From: an uncultured Catenibacterium sp.
Lineage (GTDB): Bacteria > Bacillota_I > Bacilli_A > Erysipelotrichales > Coprobacillaceae
Length of the DNA: 64,000 nt
Assembly (NCBI GenBank): GCA_900540685.1
Contig: UQGS01000008.1
Coordinates: 1 to 64,000, forward strand
Direction: 5' to 3'
The notes beneath the pieces were generated by a model, which was not told the origin of the DNA, did no database searches, and saw only the letters and a program-made list of their open reading frames with translations. Both the position numbers and the translations under genes were made by a program. Below are positions 55,219 through 64,000 of the stretch, piece after piece (the first letter of the stretch is position 1; every line of letters starts with the position of its first letter).

Positions 55219-55346
55219 TAAAAAATGCTACCGAAGTAGCATTTTATACGTCATCTAAATGACAATCGGGTAAACCCGCATTTAAGCATAAGCTTTATTT
55301 TAACTCGTTGTGTTATTTTGAACTGTATCAAAACTATTTGTTTCGA
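55219..55346 (-). ncRNA. tracrRNA of the type II-A system
   Basis: On the minus strand, the anti-repeat (55334 down to about 55300) pairs with the CRISPR repeat; 17 consecutive bases (55309-55325) are identical to the repeat when read on the plus strand. After it come AGTTAAAATAAAGC, a nexus hairpin AAGC-TTAT-GCTT, stem CGGG-TTTA-CCCG, stem GTCAT-TTAG-ATGAC, and the terminator ATGCTAC-TTCG-GTAGCAT plus T run. This is one hairpin more than S. pyogenes tracrRNA. Predicted length about 128 nt. Confidence 0.88.
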
Positions 55347-55353
55347 CACTATT

Positions 55354-55382
55354 AGCATAATCACTTTTTAGGAGGATGTCAA
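55354..55382 (-). promoter_or_regulatory. tracrRNA promoter overlapping the cas9 ribosome site
   Basis: Read on the minus strand: TTGACA (55382-55377), 17-bp spacer, TATGCT (55359-55354). The start of transcription would be about 55346. The -35 box lies between the cas9 ribosome site (55370-55375) and its ATG (55386). Confidence 0.75.
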
Positions 55383-55385
55383 GGT

Positions 55386-58300
55386 ATGAGCCAAAATATT
55401 GTTGATTATTGTATTGGACTTGATTTAGGAACAGGGTCTGTAGGATGGGCCGTTGTGGACATGAATCATAGACTTATGAAAAGAAACGGAAAGCATCTAT
55501 GGGGATCTAGACTATTTAGTAATGCAGAAACAGCAGCTAAAAGAAGAACTAGTAGATCAACTCGTAGAAGATACAATAAGAGAAGAGAAAGAATCAGATT
55601 ATTAAGAGCTATTTTACAGGATATGGTTTTAGAGAATGATCCAACTTTTTTTATTAGACTAGAGCACACTTCTTTTTTAGATGAAGAAGACAAAGCTAAT
55701 TATTTAGGAGCAGATTATAAGGATAATTATAATTTGTTTATTGATGAAGATTTTAATGATTATACTTATTATCATAAGTATCCTACTATTTATCACTTAA
55801 GAAAGGCGTTGTGTGAATCAACTGAAAAAGCTGATCCAAGACTTATCTATTTAGCACTGCACCATATTGTGAAATATAGAGGGAATTTCTTATATGAAGG
55901 ACAGAAATTCAATGTGGATGCATCTAATATGGAAGATAAGTTATCAGATGTATTTGTTCAATTTGCAGATTTTAACAATATTCCTTATGAGGATGATGAA
56001 AAGAAGGATTTAGAAATATTAGATATACTAAAGAAAACTGTATCAAAGAAAGACAAGATTGATGAGATTATGGCTTTAATCGCCCCAAAAAGCGTTTATA
56101 AGAATGCTTACAAAGCATTAGTGACTGGTATTGTTGGAAATAAAATGAATGTTACTAAGATGATTTTGTGTGAATCTATTACGCGAGATGGTGAAGATAT
56201 TAAACTTAAATTTTCTGAGGCTAATTATGATGATCAATTTAGTGAAGTCGAAAATGATTTGGGGGAATATGTAGAGTTTATTGATTCCTTGCATAATATC
56301 TATAGCTGGGTTCAATTACAAAAAATAATGGGTTCAGCACACACTGATAATCCATCTATCTCTGAGGCGATGGTTGCTCGTTATGATAAACATCATGATG
56401 ATTTGAAGTTATTAAAGGATTGTATTAAGAATAATGTTCCTAAGAAATATTTTGATATGTTCAGAAATGACAGTGAGAAATTGAAGGGATATTATAATTA
56501 CATTAATCGTCCATCTAAAGCGCCTGTAGATGAGTTCTATAAATATATTAAGAAATGTATTGAGAAGGTTGATACACCAGAAGCAAAACAAATTCGAGAT
56601 GATATTGAACTAGAAAACTTCTTGTTAAAACAGAACTCACGTACTAACGGAGCAGTTCCTTATCAGATGCAGCTTGATGAAATGATTAAGATTATTGATA
56701 ATCAATCAAATTACTATCCAGTATTAAAAGAAAAGAGAGACCAATTATTATCTATTTTAACGTTTAGAATTCCTTACTATTTTGGACCATTAAACGAAAA
56801 TAGTGAACATGCATGGATAAAGCGTTTAGAAGGTAAAGAAAACCAGAGAATACTACCTTGGAACTATCAGGATGTTGTGGATGTGGATGCAACTGCTGAA
56901 GGATTCATTAAGGAAATGACTAACTATTGTACGTATTTTCCAGATGAAGAAGTTCTTCCTAAGAACTCACTCATAGTATCTAAATACGAGGTTTATAATG
57001 AGCTAAACAAAATAAGGGTTAATGATAGACTTTTAGAAATAGATGCTAAGAATGCGATAATTAGAGAACTCTTTATGAAATATAAATCAGTTACTGAAAA
57101 AAAGTTAAAGAAATGGCTAGTAAACAATCAGTACTGTAATGAAGATGCAGAAATAAGAGGATTTCAAAAGAAAGAAAAATTTTCAACATCGTTAACTCCT
57201 TGGATTGATTTCACAAAGATTTTTGGTAAGATTGACCATACTAATTTTGCACTAATTGAAAAAATCATTTATGATTTGACTATATTTACTGATAAGAAAA
57301 TAATGAGACGTAGATTGAAAAAACTATATGGTTTCTCCGATGATATTACTAATCAGATTATGAAGTTGAAATATAAATCATGGTCAAGATTATCAGAAAA
57401 GCTACTTAATGGTATAACTGCAGATAATAGATTTGGAAGTAGTGTTACAGTTTTAGATGTTTTAGAAATGTCTCATTTGAATTTGATGGAAATCATTAAT
57501 GATAAGAATTTGGGTTATTTAGAACAGATTGAAGAATCTTATGTTAAGCCTAAAGACGGTAAATTCACATATAAAGAAGTCGCTGAACTAGCTGGTTCAC
57601 CTGCTTTAAAAAAGGGTATTTGGCAATCCCTTCAGATAGTGGAAGAAATTACAAAAGTAATGCAGTGTGGACCTAAGTATATTTATATTGAATTTGAAAG
57701 ATCAGAAAAGGAAAAAGAAAGAACAAAAACTCAGGTTGAACAGTTAAAGGAATTATATAAAGATTTAGATAAGCAAATTAAAGAAGATGAAAAGTACAGA
57801 CATGTATTTGAAGAATTAAATAATTTTGATAAATCGAAAAAACTTGATTCGGACAGAGTGTATCTCTATTTTACGCAACTAGGAAAATGTATGTATTCTA
57901 AAGAACCATTGCACTTAGATGAGCTGTCATCATATGAAATTGATCATATTCGTCCTAAGTCTTTAGTGGCAGATGATAGTTTAGATAATAGAGTATTGGT
58001 GAAGTCTAAAGAGAATCAAAGAAAATTAGATGATGCAGTTATTCCATCTGATATTCGTATGAAGATGTTTTCATTTTGGAAACTTTTATACGACAAAAAA
58101 TTAATTACTCCTAAAAAATACTATGCATTAATAAAAAGTGAAATTACAGAGAGAGATAAGGAAAAATTTACTAATCGACAGTTGGTAGAAACTAGACAGA
58201 TTACTAAAAGAGTTACTCAAATAATTAGAGACCATTATTCAACAACGGTTGCTGCTATTCGTGCTGAATTACCACATTCTTTTAGAAAGAAATATGGCAT

Positions 58301-59378
58301 CTATAAGAATAGAGATATTAATGACTATCATCATGCACATGATGCTTATATTGTTGCATTAATTGGTGGATTTATGCGTGATAGATATCCAAAGATTCAT
58401 GACTCAGATGCTGTTTATTCTGAATATATGAAAGCATTAAAGAAGGATGAAAAGAATCAAAAGAAGTGGAATGGTGGTTTGATTATTAATAGTATGAAAT
58501 ATCCTTATGAAGTTGATGGAAAACAAGTATGGGATCCTAATTTTATAGGTGAGATTAAGAAGTATTTCTATTATAAGGATTGTTACTGTACGACTAAAGT
58601 TGAACAAAAGAGTGGGAAACTGTTTGATATAAATATTATTTCAATGAATAACACTAACGGAAAGCCAAAAATTCCAGCTAATAAGTATCGTGCGAATATC
58701 AATAAATATGGCGGATTTAGTGGTATACAGTATGTTATTGTTGCGATAGAAGGAAATAAGCAATTGAAAAAGAAAACAGAAAAGGTTAGAAAATTGAGTG
58801 GAATTCCTCTATATATGAAAGATGCAAGTGTTCAAGAAAAAGTGGCATATTTAGAAAAGGAAGAAAAATTATTAGATGTCAAAATTATTAGAGATAATAT
58901 TCCATTGAATCAGTTGGTTATTATTAATGGTGGCGAATATTTGCTGACAGCACCGGGAGAATGTGTAAATGCAAGACAACTAGTTTTGACTGAAAAGCAA
59001 TGTGAATTAATAAATAGAATTTATTTTGCGATAGGTAAAAATGATTATGCATCATTGAATGATCAGGAACTAGGGAATTTATATGTTGAATTAGCAGAGA
59101 AAATGGAACTGTTATACCCTTATTACGCAAATCTGTCAAAAAAGTTTATAACTATGTCAGAAGAATTTTCAAACGAATCACTTGAACACAAATCTGATAT
59201 CATAAAGAAGATGCTGAAGATTATGCATAGAGGACCTGGTAGAGAAAAATTAGTTTATGATAATTATAAATTATCAAATGAAGCAGGTAGATTAGAAAAT
59301 AAGACTTTCTATTTAGACGACATAGAATTTGTTTCTCAGTCACCAACAGGAATATATTTTAAGAAATACAAATTATGA
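55386..59378 (+). CDS. cas9: Cas9 nuclease, type II-A
   Basis: The 1330-residue effector is intact. RuvC residues D13 (GLDLGTGSVGWAV), E769 (YIEFERS) and H983/D986 (HHAHDAY), and the HNH residue H854 (YEIDHIRPKS) are all present. The arginine-rich bridge helix lies near 55-78. The C-terminal PAM-interacting domain aligns GRLENKTF where S. pyogenes has the RKR pair, so NGG reading is not expected. AGGAGG lies 10 bases before the ATG. It overlaps cas1 by four bases. I recall a close relative in Catenibacterium mitsuokai. Confidence 0.97.
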   Translation: MSQNIVDYCIGLDLGTGSVGWAVVDMNHRLMKRNGKHLWGSRLFSNAETAAKRRTSRSTRRRYNKRRERIRLLRAILQDMVLENDPTFFIRLEHTSFLDEEDKANYLGADYKDNYNLFIDEDFNDYTYYHKYPTIYHLRKALCESTEKADPRLIYLALHHIVKYRGNFLYEGQKFNVDASNMEDKLSDVFVQFADFNNIPYEDDEKKDLEILDILKKTVSKKDKIDEIMALIAPKSVYKNAYKALVTGIVGNKMNVTKMILCESITRDGEDIKLKFSEANYDDQFSEVENDLGEYVEFIDSLHNIYSWVQLQKIMGSAHTDNPSISEAMVARYDKHHDDLKLLKDCIKNNVPKKYFDMFRNDSEKLKGYYNYINRPSKAPVDEFYKYIKKCIEKVDTPEAKQIRDDIELENFLLKQNSRTNGAVPYQMQLDEMIKIIDNQSNYYPVLKEKRDQLLSILTFRIPYYFGPLNENSEHAWIKRLEGKENQRILPWNYQDVVDVDATAEGFIKEMTNYCTYFPDEEVLPKNSLIVSKYEVYNELNKIRVNDRLLEIDAKNAIIRELFMKYKSVTEKKLKKWLVNNQYCNEDAEIRGFQKKEKFSTSLTPWIDFTKIFGKIDHTNFALIEKIIYDLTIFTDKKIMRRRLKKLYGFSDDITNQIMKLKYKSWSRLSEKLLNGITADNRFGSSVTVLDVLEMSHLNLMEIINDKNLGYLEQIEESYVKPKDGKFTYKEVAELAGSPALKKGIWQSLQIVEEITKVMQCGPKYIYIEFERSEKEKERTKTQVEQLKELYKDLDKQIKEDEKYRHVFEELNNFDKSKKLDSDRVYLYFTQLGKCMYSKEPLHLDELSSYEIDHIRPKSLVADDSLDNRVLVKSKENQRKLDDAVIPSDIRMKMFSFWKLLYDKKLITPKKYYALIKSEITERDKEKFTNRQLVETRQITKRVTQIIRDHYSTTVAAIRAELPHSFRKKYGIYKNRDINDYHHAHDAYIVALIGGFMRDRYPKIHDSDAVYSEYMKALKKDEKNQKKWNGGLIINSMKYPYEVDGKQVWDPNFIGEIKKYFYYKDCYCTTKVEQKSGKLFDINIISMNNTNGKPKIPANKYRANINKYGGFSGIQYVIVAIEGNKQLKKKTEKVRKLSGIPLYMKDASVQEKVAYLEKEEKLLDVKIIRDNIPLNQLVIINGGEYLLTAPGECVNARQLVLTEKQCELINRIYFAIGKNDYASLNDQELGNLYVELAEKMELLYPYYANLSKKFITMSEEFSNESLEHKSDIIKKMLKIMHRGPGREKLVYDNYKLSNEAGRLENKTFYLDDIEFVSQSPTGIYFKKYKL

Positions 59379-60247
59379 GTTGGCGAACTGTAGTTATAGA
59401 CAGCAGATCAAAACTTACTTATAAGAATGGGTATCTAATAGTAAGAAGTGATGAAGTACATATGATTCACTTATCTGAAATAAATACTATTCTTATAAGT
59501 AGTACTGCTGTTGCCATTACTTCCTACTTAGTAAATGAATTACTAAGTAGGAAGATTAAAATTGTATTTTGTGATGAAAAAAGAAATCCTGTAGGTGAAG
59601 TAGTACCATATTATGGGTGTCATAATTCCAGTAAAAGAGTACGCCAACAAATAAACTGGGATTATGATTATGCCAAAGAGGTTTGGACTGCAATAATCAA
59701 AGAAAAGGTTAAGAACCAAGCTAAACTATTAGAGAATTATGATGAAGATGGATCAAAGAAACTATATAAATATGTTGATCAAATTAGATTATTTGATTCA
59801 ACTAATAGAGAAGGGCATGCAGCTAAAGTATATTTTGATGACTTGTTTGGCGTAGATTTTACAAGAACATCAAAGAGTGATATCAATGCATCATTGAATT
59901 ATGGATATTCAGTATTGTTATCACAATTTAATAAAGAACTTGTGTTAAATGGGTATTTAACACAGTTAGGAATAAAGCATTGTAATGAATTTAATCCATT
60001 TAATTTATCATCTGACTTAATGGAACCATTTAGACCATTAGTAGATAAAATAGTCAGAGAAAACTGTGATGAGATATTTGATGGTTCTATGAGGCTTAAA
60101 TTAGTGGATGTGTTAAATCATAAAGTTAGAATAAAGAACAGTAATCAGTATGTTTCTAATGCGATATCTATATATGTAAAAAGTGTGATTAAGGCAATTG
60201 AAAAGAAAGATATCAGCTATCTAGAGTTTTTTGAATATGAGTTATAG
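59375..60247 (+). CDS. cas1: Cas1 integrase
   Basis: Cas1 inserts new spacers with Cas2. The 290-residue protein has the conserved glutamate region REGHAAKVYFDDLFG, the histidine in GIKHCNEFNPF and the acidic motif SSDLMEPFRP, matching type II Cas1. It overlaps cas9 (ATGA) and cas2 by 11 bases. Confidence 0.96.
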   Translation: MSWRTVVIDSRSKLTYKNGYLIVRSDEVHMIHLSEINTILISSTAVAITSYLVNELLSRKIKIVFCDEKRNPVGEVVPYYGCHNSSKRVRQQINWDYDYAKEVWTAIIKEKVKNQAKLLENYDEDGSKKLYKYVDQIRLFDSTNREGHAAKVYFDDLFGVDFTRTSKSDINASLNYGYSVLLSQFNKELVLNGYLTQLGIKHCNEFNPFNLSSDLMEPFRPLVDKIVRENCDEIFDGSMRLKLVDVLNHKVRIKNSNQYVSNAISIYVKSVIKAIEKKDISYLEFFEYEL

Positions 60248-60557
60248 ATATATGAGGATTATTGTATTTTTTGATTTGCCCACACTTACATATAAGGATC
60301 AGAAAGAATATAGATTGTTTAGAAAGTTGCTTATTAATGATGGATTTGTGATGATGCAGGAGAGTGTTTATTGTAAATTGGCTTTGAATAACTCTATAGT
60401 GAAAGCACAAGTAAAAAGAATTAGAGATAATAAACCTAGTGCTGGAGATGTAGAAGTTCTTATCATTACAGAAAAACAATTTGCATCAATAGAATATATT
60501 TGTGGTAGTAAACAGACTCTTAAAGAGGATAGCGAAGAAAGGTTGATAGTTCTATGA
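60237..60557 (+). CDS. cas2: Cas2
   Basis: The 106-residue protein has the type II Cas2 start MSYRYMRIIVFFDLP and RLFRKLLINDGFVMMQESVY. I start it at the ATG at 60237, as in streptococcal Cas2, not at the TTG at 60231. It bridges Cas1 dimers in spacer acquisition. It overlaps csn2 by four bases. Confidence 0.94.
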   Translation: MSYRYMRIIVFFDLPTLTYKDQKEYRLFRKLLINDGFVMMQESVYCKLALNNSIVKAQVKRIRDNKPSAGDVEVLIITEKQFASIEYICGSKQTLKEDSEERLIVL

Positions 60558-61258
60558 AATTAAGAATTATGGGCTTTGAAGAAATAGATTTTAATGATCA
60601 GGATGATACTATACTGATTATTAAGAATCATAAGTTTTATGCACATATTTTGAATTTGTTGTCATCTATACTATATGACAAGAATAAGTCCACAGAACTG
60701 TTGATTGTTGATGGAGAGAAGAATATTACTACCAATGTATTATTGATAACAGATCTTTATAGAATAGATTTTAATGATAAGAATCTGTTAAAAGAAATCT
60801 ATGCACAAATAAGCAAGAATATTACTTCTGATGAAGAAAAATGCATGAGATATCAAAAGTTAGCTGATGATCTTAATGCTATGTTAGAAGATGAACTAGA
60901 AGATTACAATCTAGAGTTTGACTATAAAAATGATTTAACTATTGAAAACTATTTAAAGGCAGTGTCTTTGAAGATATCAAGAAAAGCAGAAGAAAAGCTT
61001 TATGATAGACTAATGAATTATGTAGAGCTAGTTACTGAGCTGGTAAAGAAGCCGGTGCTAGTTCTATATAATTGTCTTGATTATTTAGATGATGAAGAGT
61101 TAATGGAATTAACCAAGTATAAGAACTATAAGCATCTTCATTTGTTGTTTATAGAGAATAAAAGTAGGGAAGTTGATTCTATTACTTTTAGAAAATATAT
61201 AATAGATGAAGATTTATGTGAAGATTATGATAAAATAGAAGAGGTTCAAAGTGACTAG
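60554..61258 (+). CDS. csn2: Csn2, type II-A adaptation protein
   Basis: The 234-residue protein has the Csn2 layout: N-terminal MKLRIMGFEEIDF, a beta/alpha core with ELLIVDGEKNI, and a helical second half. Csn2 forms a ring that slides on DNA ends during spacer capture. Its presence marks subtype II-A. It is the last cas gene, 67 bp before the first repeat. Confidence 0.93.
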   Translation: MKLRIMGFEEIDFNDQDDTILIIKNHKFYAHILNLLSSILYDKNKSTELLIVDGEKNITTNVLLITDLYRIDFNDKNLLKEIYAQISKNITSDEEKCMRYQKLADDLNAMLEDELEDYNLEFDYKNDLTIENYLKAVSLKISRKAEEKLYDRLMNYVELVTELVKKPVLVLYNCLDYLDDEELMELTKYKNYKHLHLLFIENKSREVDSITFRKYIIDEDLCEDYDKIEEVQSD

Positions 61259-61325
61259 GGAGTCGTGATCTTGAAAAGAACTCTAGCTTTCAAATGGAAA
61301 AATCTATCAGACTTTTGAATTTGAG
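61259..61325 (+). promoter_or_regulatory. CRISPR leader with ATTTGAG anchor
   Basis: The 67 bp between csn2 and the first repeat end in ATTTGAG (61319-61325), the leader-anchoring sequence known for II-A integration. No strong -10/-35 pair is obvious here, so array transcription may also come from within csn2. Confidence 0.8.
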
Positions 61326-63215
61326 GTTTTAGAGATGTGTTATTTTGAACTGCATTAAAACAGAAGTTTTAAAGAAGGCATTGAATAATGCGTTTTAGAG
61401 ATGTGTTATTTTGAACTGCATTAAAACTCAAAATCGTTCTTATAATGTTTGTAAAACGTTTTAGAGATGTGTTATTTTGAACTGCATTAAAACCCTTCCT
61501 CTCATCAACATGGTGAGAATGGCGTTTTAGAGATGTGTTATTTTGAACTGCATTAAAACCGACCACGAAAAAAGAATTTCACATCTAGAGTTTTAGAGAT
61601 GTGTTATTTTGAACTGCATTAAAACAACGGCACAGCATATCGCAAGCAGTGCAGAGTTTTAGAGATGTGTTATTTTGAACTGCATTAAAACTGTTCTAAT
61701 TGGTGTTAGTTCTATATCCTAGTTTTAGAGATGTGTTATTTTGAACTGCATTAAAACTGGTCATATCCCTGAACGACGAGATCCAGTGTTTTAGAGATGT
61801 GTTATTTTGAACTGCATTAAAACTAATGCAAATCCACAATCCCTGTCACTGCAGTTTTAGAGATGTGTTATTTTGAACTGCATTAAAACTCTTGAGATTG
61901 AAACACGGAGTAAACCACATGTTTTAGAGATGTGTTATTTTGAACTGCATTAAAACAACATTAAATACTGTAGGTATATAACATTTGTTTTAGAGATGTG
62001 TTATTTTGAACTGCATTAAAACAAATCTAAAAATAGATGATGTCATAATGATGTTTTAGAGATGTGTTATTTTGAACTGCATTAAAACAGAAAGAAATTC
62101 TTGATGCTATGCAGAAGTAGTTTTAGAGATGTGTTATTTTGAACTGCATTAAAACAGTAGTTGAAGACATCAAGACAGACTTAGAGTTTTAGAGATGTGT
62201 TATTTTGAACTGCATTAAAACTATCTTTTTCCATGCTACCATACTACCATAGTTTTAGAGATGTGTTATTTTGAACTGCATTAAAACAATGGTATGATAA
62301 GCATATATACAACGGCAGTTTTAGAGATGTGTTATTTTGAACTGCATTAAAACCAAGGGTTGTAGAAGACTTAAATAACATTTGTTTTAGAGATGTGTTA
62401 TTTTGAACTGCATTAAAACGAAACATTGGTTATCTTGCTAAATGCGTGCGTTTTAGAGATGTGTTATTTTGAACTGCATTAAAACAACGCTCAAGAAGTG
62501 AAGCAGAAACCAATAGTTTTAGAGATGTGTTATTTTGAACTGCATTAAAACAAAGGAAAATGTTAGGTTTCTAAACAGCCTGTTTTAGAGATGTGTTATT
62601 TTGAACTGCATTAAAACCAAAAGCCATTGAAGAAAAGATGGAAGACTGTTTTAGAGATGTGTTATTTTGAACTGCATTAAAACTCAGATTTAATGAAACA
62701 CTTAAACTAGTTGGTTTTAGAGATGTGTTATTTTGAACTGCATTAAAACGGAAACCAGCCTTTTCAATCAGAAGACTTGGTTTTAGAGATGTGTTATTTT
62801 GAACTGCATTAAAACTAACGAGGTCACTGTAATCTATGACTATATGGTTTTAGAGATGTGTTATTTTGAACTGCATTAAAACCAGCGAACCATTGGACAC
62901 CGATGGCGATGCAGTTTTAGAGATGTGTTATTTTGAACTGCATTAAAACTCAAAGCGTTAGAAGAATATTGTGATAACTTGTTTTAGAGATGTGTTATTT
63001 TGAACTGCATTAAAACCCCTTTATGGAGTACCTCACATAATCCATCGTTTTAGAGATGTGTTATTTTGAACTGCATTAAAACTTTTTGACAAATTTGGTT
63101 AACTGTCCTACAGCTTTAGAGATATGTTATTTTGAACTGCATTAAAACACAGCAGAACTTGTAAAAGCGTGGAATCTCCGTTTTAGAGATGTGGTATTAT
63201 GAATCTAATTCTTAT
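61326..63215 (+). CRISPR. Type II-A CRISPR array, 28 full repeats plus one decayed
   Basis: The 36-bp repeat starts GTTTTAGAGATGTGTTATTT and ends TGAACTGCATTAAAAC. Repeats begin every 66-67 bp from 61326; 27 look identical. The 28th (63113) has two changes (T to C at position 2, G to A at position 12). A 29th at 63180 keeps only its first part (GTTTTAGAGATGTGGTATTA). There are 28 spacers of 30 or 31 nt, none visibly repeated. The leader side is left, the decayed end right, and crRNAs run on the plus strand. Confidence 0.99.
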
Positions 63216-63316
63216 TTATTGAGTATGATAATTTATGAGTTTAATGCTATAGTGATGCAATATCAGTTACTTGAATTGAGTTGTTTTCCTCTTGAATTTA
63301 TCCACTTTTTGATTTC

Positions 63317-63344
63317 TTGAAATACATAAATCAATCAGTATAAT
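63317..63344 (+). promoter_or_regulatory. Promoter of the gene after the array
   Basis: TTGAAA (63317), 16-bp spacer, TATAAT (63339), 26 bp before the ATG. Confidence 0.65.
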
Positions 63345-63370
63345 AATTATAGAAAAGGGGGTAAACAATT

Positions 63371-63943
63371 ATGAAACTATCCGAATTTCATGCATTTAAA
63401 CGCAAACTTAGTGAACTATATCTTAACGTAAAAGACAGTAGTATGTACAAACAACTTTTCAGCAACATTAAGGCGTTAGACTGCTTCGAAACCTATTGTT
63501 TAGGAATAAGTTATCAAATCGTTTCTCACAGTACCCTTTCAAGAGAACATCAAATTAAACTATTGGATGAATTCTATCAGGAAGCACACATACCCTTTGA
63601 TCCAGAAGAAGTATATACTATGATGGAAAACGGACCTTATACTATAGAGGATAACCCTGTATGGTATGGAATAGATGCTATGACATCTAATCGTCCTGGT
63701 TCTGTTAACTTTTGTCTCTATTATTCACTTATGACAGGTATGATATCTGAACAAGATGGAATTAATTACTACAACGATTTAACAAAACTCCTAAGCAGTT
63801 TCCTACATTCGTTTGGTCATCATACAGATGCGTATGTTGATGAATATATTGCTGAAACAGAACAATATACAACTACTATGGCTGCCCAATTTGTCGAGCA
63901 TTGTCAAAAAGAATACATGAAGGCATCAAAAAAAGTAAACTAA
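63371..63943 (+). CDS. Unknown 190-residue protein next to the CRISPR array
   Basis: I do not recognise the family. The protein is soluble and mostly helical, with no signal peptide or membrane segment. Visible features are an N-terminal basic stretch (FHAFKRKLSELYLNVKDS), a central acidic part (IPFDPEEVYTMMENGPYTIE), and FLHSFGHHTDAYVDEYIAE near the C-terminus. Its own promoter and AAAAGGGGG ribosome site show it is a real gene, independent of the cas operon. A link to CRISPR is only positional. Confidence 0.7.
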   Translation: MKLSEFHAFKRKLSELYLNVKDSSMYKQLFSNIKALDCFETYCLGISYQIVSHSTLSREHQIKLLDEFYQEAHIPFDPEEVYTMMENGPYTIEDNPVWYGIDAMTSNRPGSVNFCLYYSLMTGMISEQDGINYYNDLTKLLSSFLHSFGHHTDAYVDEYIAETEQYTTTMAAQFVEHCQKEYMKASKKVN

Positions 63944-64000
63944 GCGCAAAAAAAAGACGGTAATTTAAAATAACTAGGGGTTTCCTAAATTTTAATTATC
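63944..64000. other. No feature seen at the right edge
   Basis: The last 57 bp hold no gene start and no complete hairpin terminator that I can see. Confidence 0.6.

Noticed and set aside
55197..55259. Short GTG-started frame of 20 codons before cas9
   Set aside because: It runs across the tracrRNA terminator stem and its ribosome site is too far away.
55376..55405. ATG directly after the cas9 ribosome site
   Set aside because: It is out of frame with Cas9, too close to AGGAGG, and stops after nine codons.
61369..61566. Minus-strand open frame of 65 codons in the CRISPR array
   Set aside because: It is made of repeat units read backwards (FNAVQNNTSLK repeated) and has no ribosome site.
62244..62426. 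Minus-strand open frame of 60 codons in the array
   Set aside because: Same artefact of the CRISPR repeats.

Overview
The window reads as a chromosomal segment of a low-GC, gut-type Firmicute of the class Erysipelotrichia. The closest match I recall is Catenibacterium: the type II-A Cas9 starting at 55386 looks, from memory, like the Catenibacterium mitsuokai protein. Supporting traits are strong AGGAGG ribosome sites, compact operons, many hairpin-plus-T-run terminators, PTS sugar uptake, and many GntR/MerR/AraC/LacI regulators. I could not run a search, so the genus is an inference.

Layout. 0-8 kb: a maltose/maltodextrin operon (PTS EIIA-EIIC-EIIB permease, exo/endonuclease-phosphatase-like protein, malQ, glycogen phosphorylase) with a divergent LacI-type regulator and a cre-like site. 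8-12 kb: an RNA methyltransferase, a LytTR regulator, a small XRE regulator, an AIM24 protein and deoC. 12-16.4 kb: GntR regulator, sucrose-6-phosphate hydrolase and an unrecognised membrane protein/lipoprotein pair. 16.4-24.7 kb: a ferredoxin-type DUF362 protein, then an AraC-controlled sucrose/raffinose cluster (second GH32, GH36 alpha-galactosidase, sucrose-type PTS, HAD phosphatase). 24.7-29.8 kb: HAD and histidine phosphatases and a MerR/GntR/ABC-transporter operon. 29.8-37 kb: a decayed TnpB element, glgB, a MerR-controlled dehydrogenase, an intact TnpB element, and an alpha/beta hydrolase apparently cut off from its promoter by that element. 37-48 kb: SWIM/SNF2 pair, gltBD glutamate synthase and an M48 protease. 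48-55 kb: a candidate 6S-like RNA, GntR, HAD, oxidoreductase and AlaX genes, a MATE pump, and an SdpR/SdpI-like pair under twin operators.

55-63.2 kb is a complete type II-A CRISPR-Cas locus: tracrRNA (minus strand), cas9, cas1, cas2, csn2, a leader ending in ATTTGAG, 28 full 36-bp repeats, one decayed repeat and 28 spacers of 30-31 nt. The tracrRNA promoter lies on top of the cas9 ribosome site, so tracrRNA and the cas9 mRNA leader are probably antisense to each other. Cas9 lacks the arginine pair that reads NGG in S. pyogenes Cas9, so its PAM probably differs.

The metabolic genes fit together as follows: PTS uptake of maltose and sucrose-type sugars, intracellular hydrolysis or phosphorolysis (GH32, GH36, malQ, glgP), glycogen branching (glgB) and nitrogen assimilation (gltBD). 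The most novel-looking signals are non-coding: the tracrRNA/cas9 overlap, the 6S-like rod at 48.1 kb, an orphan structured RNA just upstream of the CRISPR locus, and the two TnpB elements with their presumed guide RNAs.
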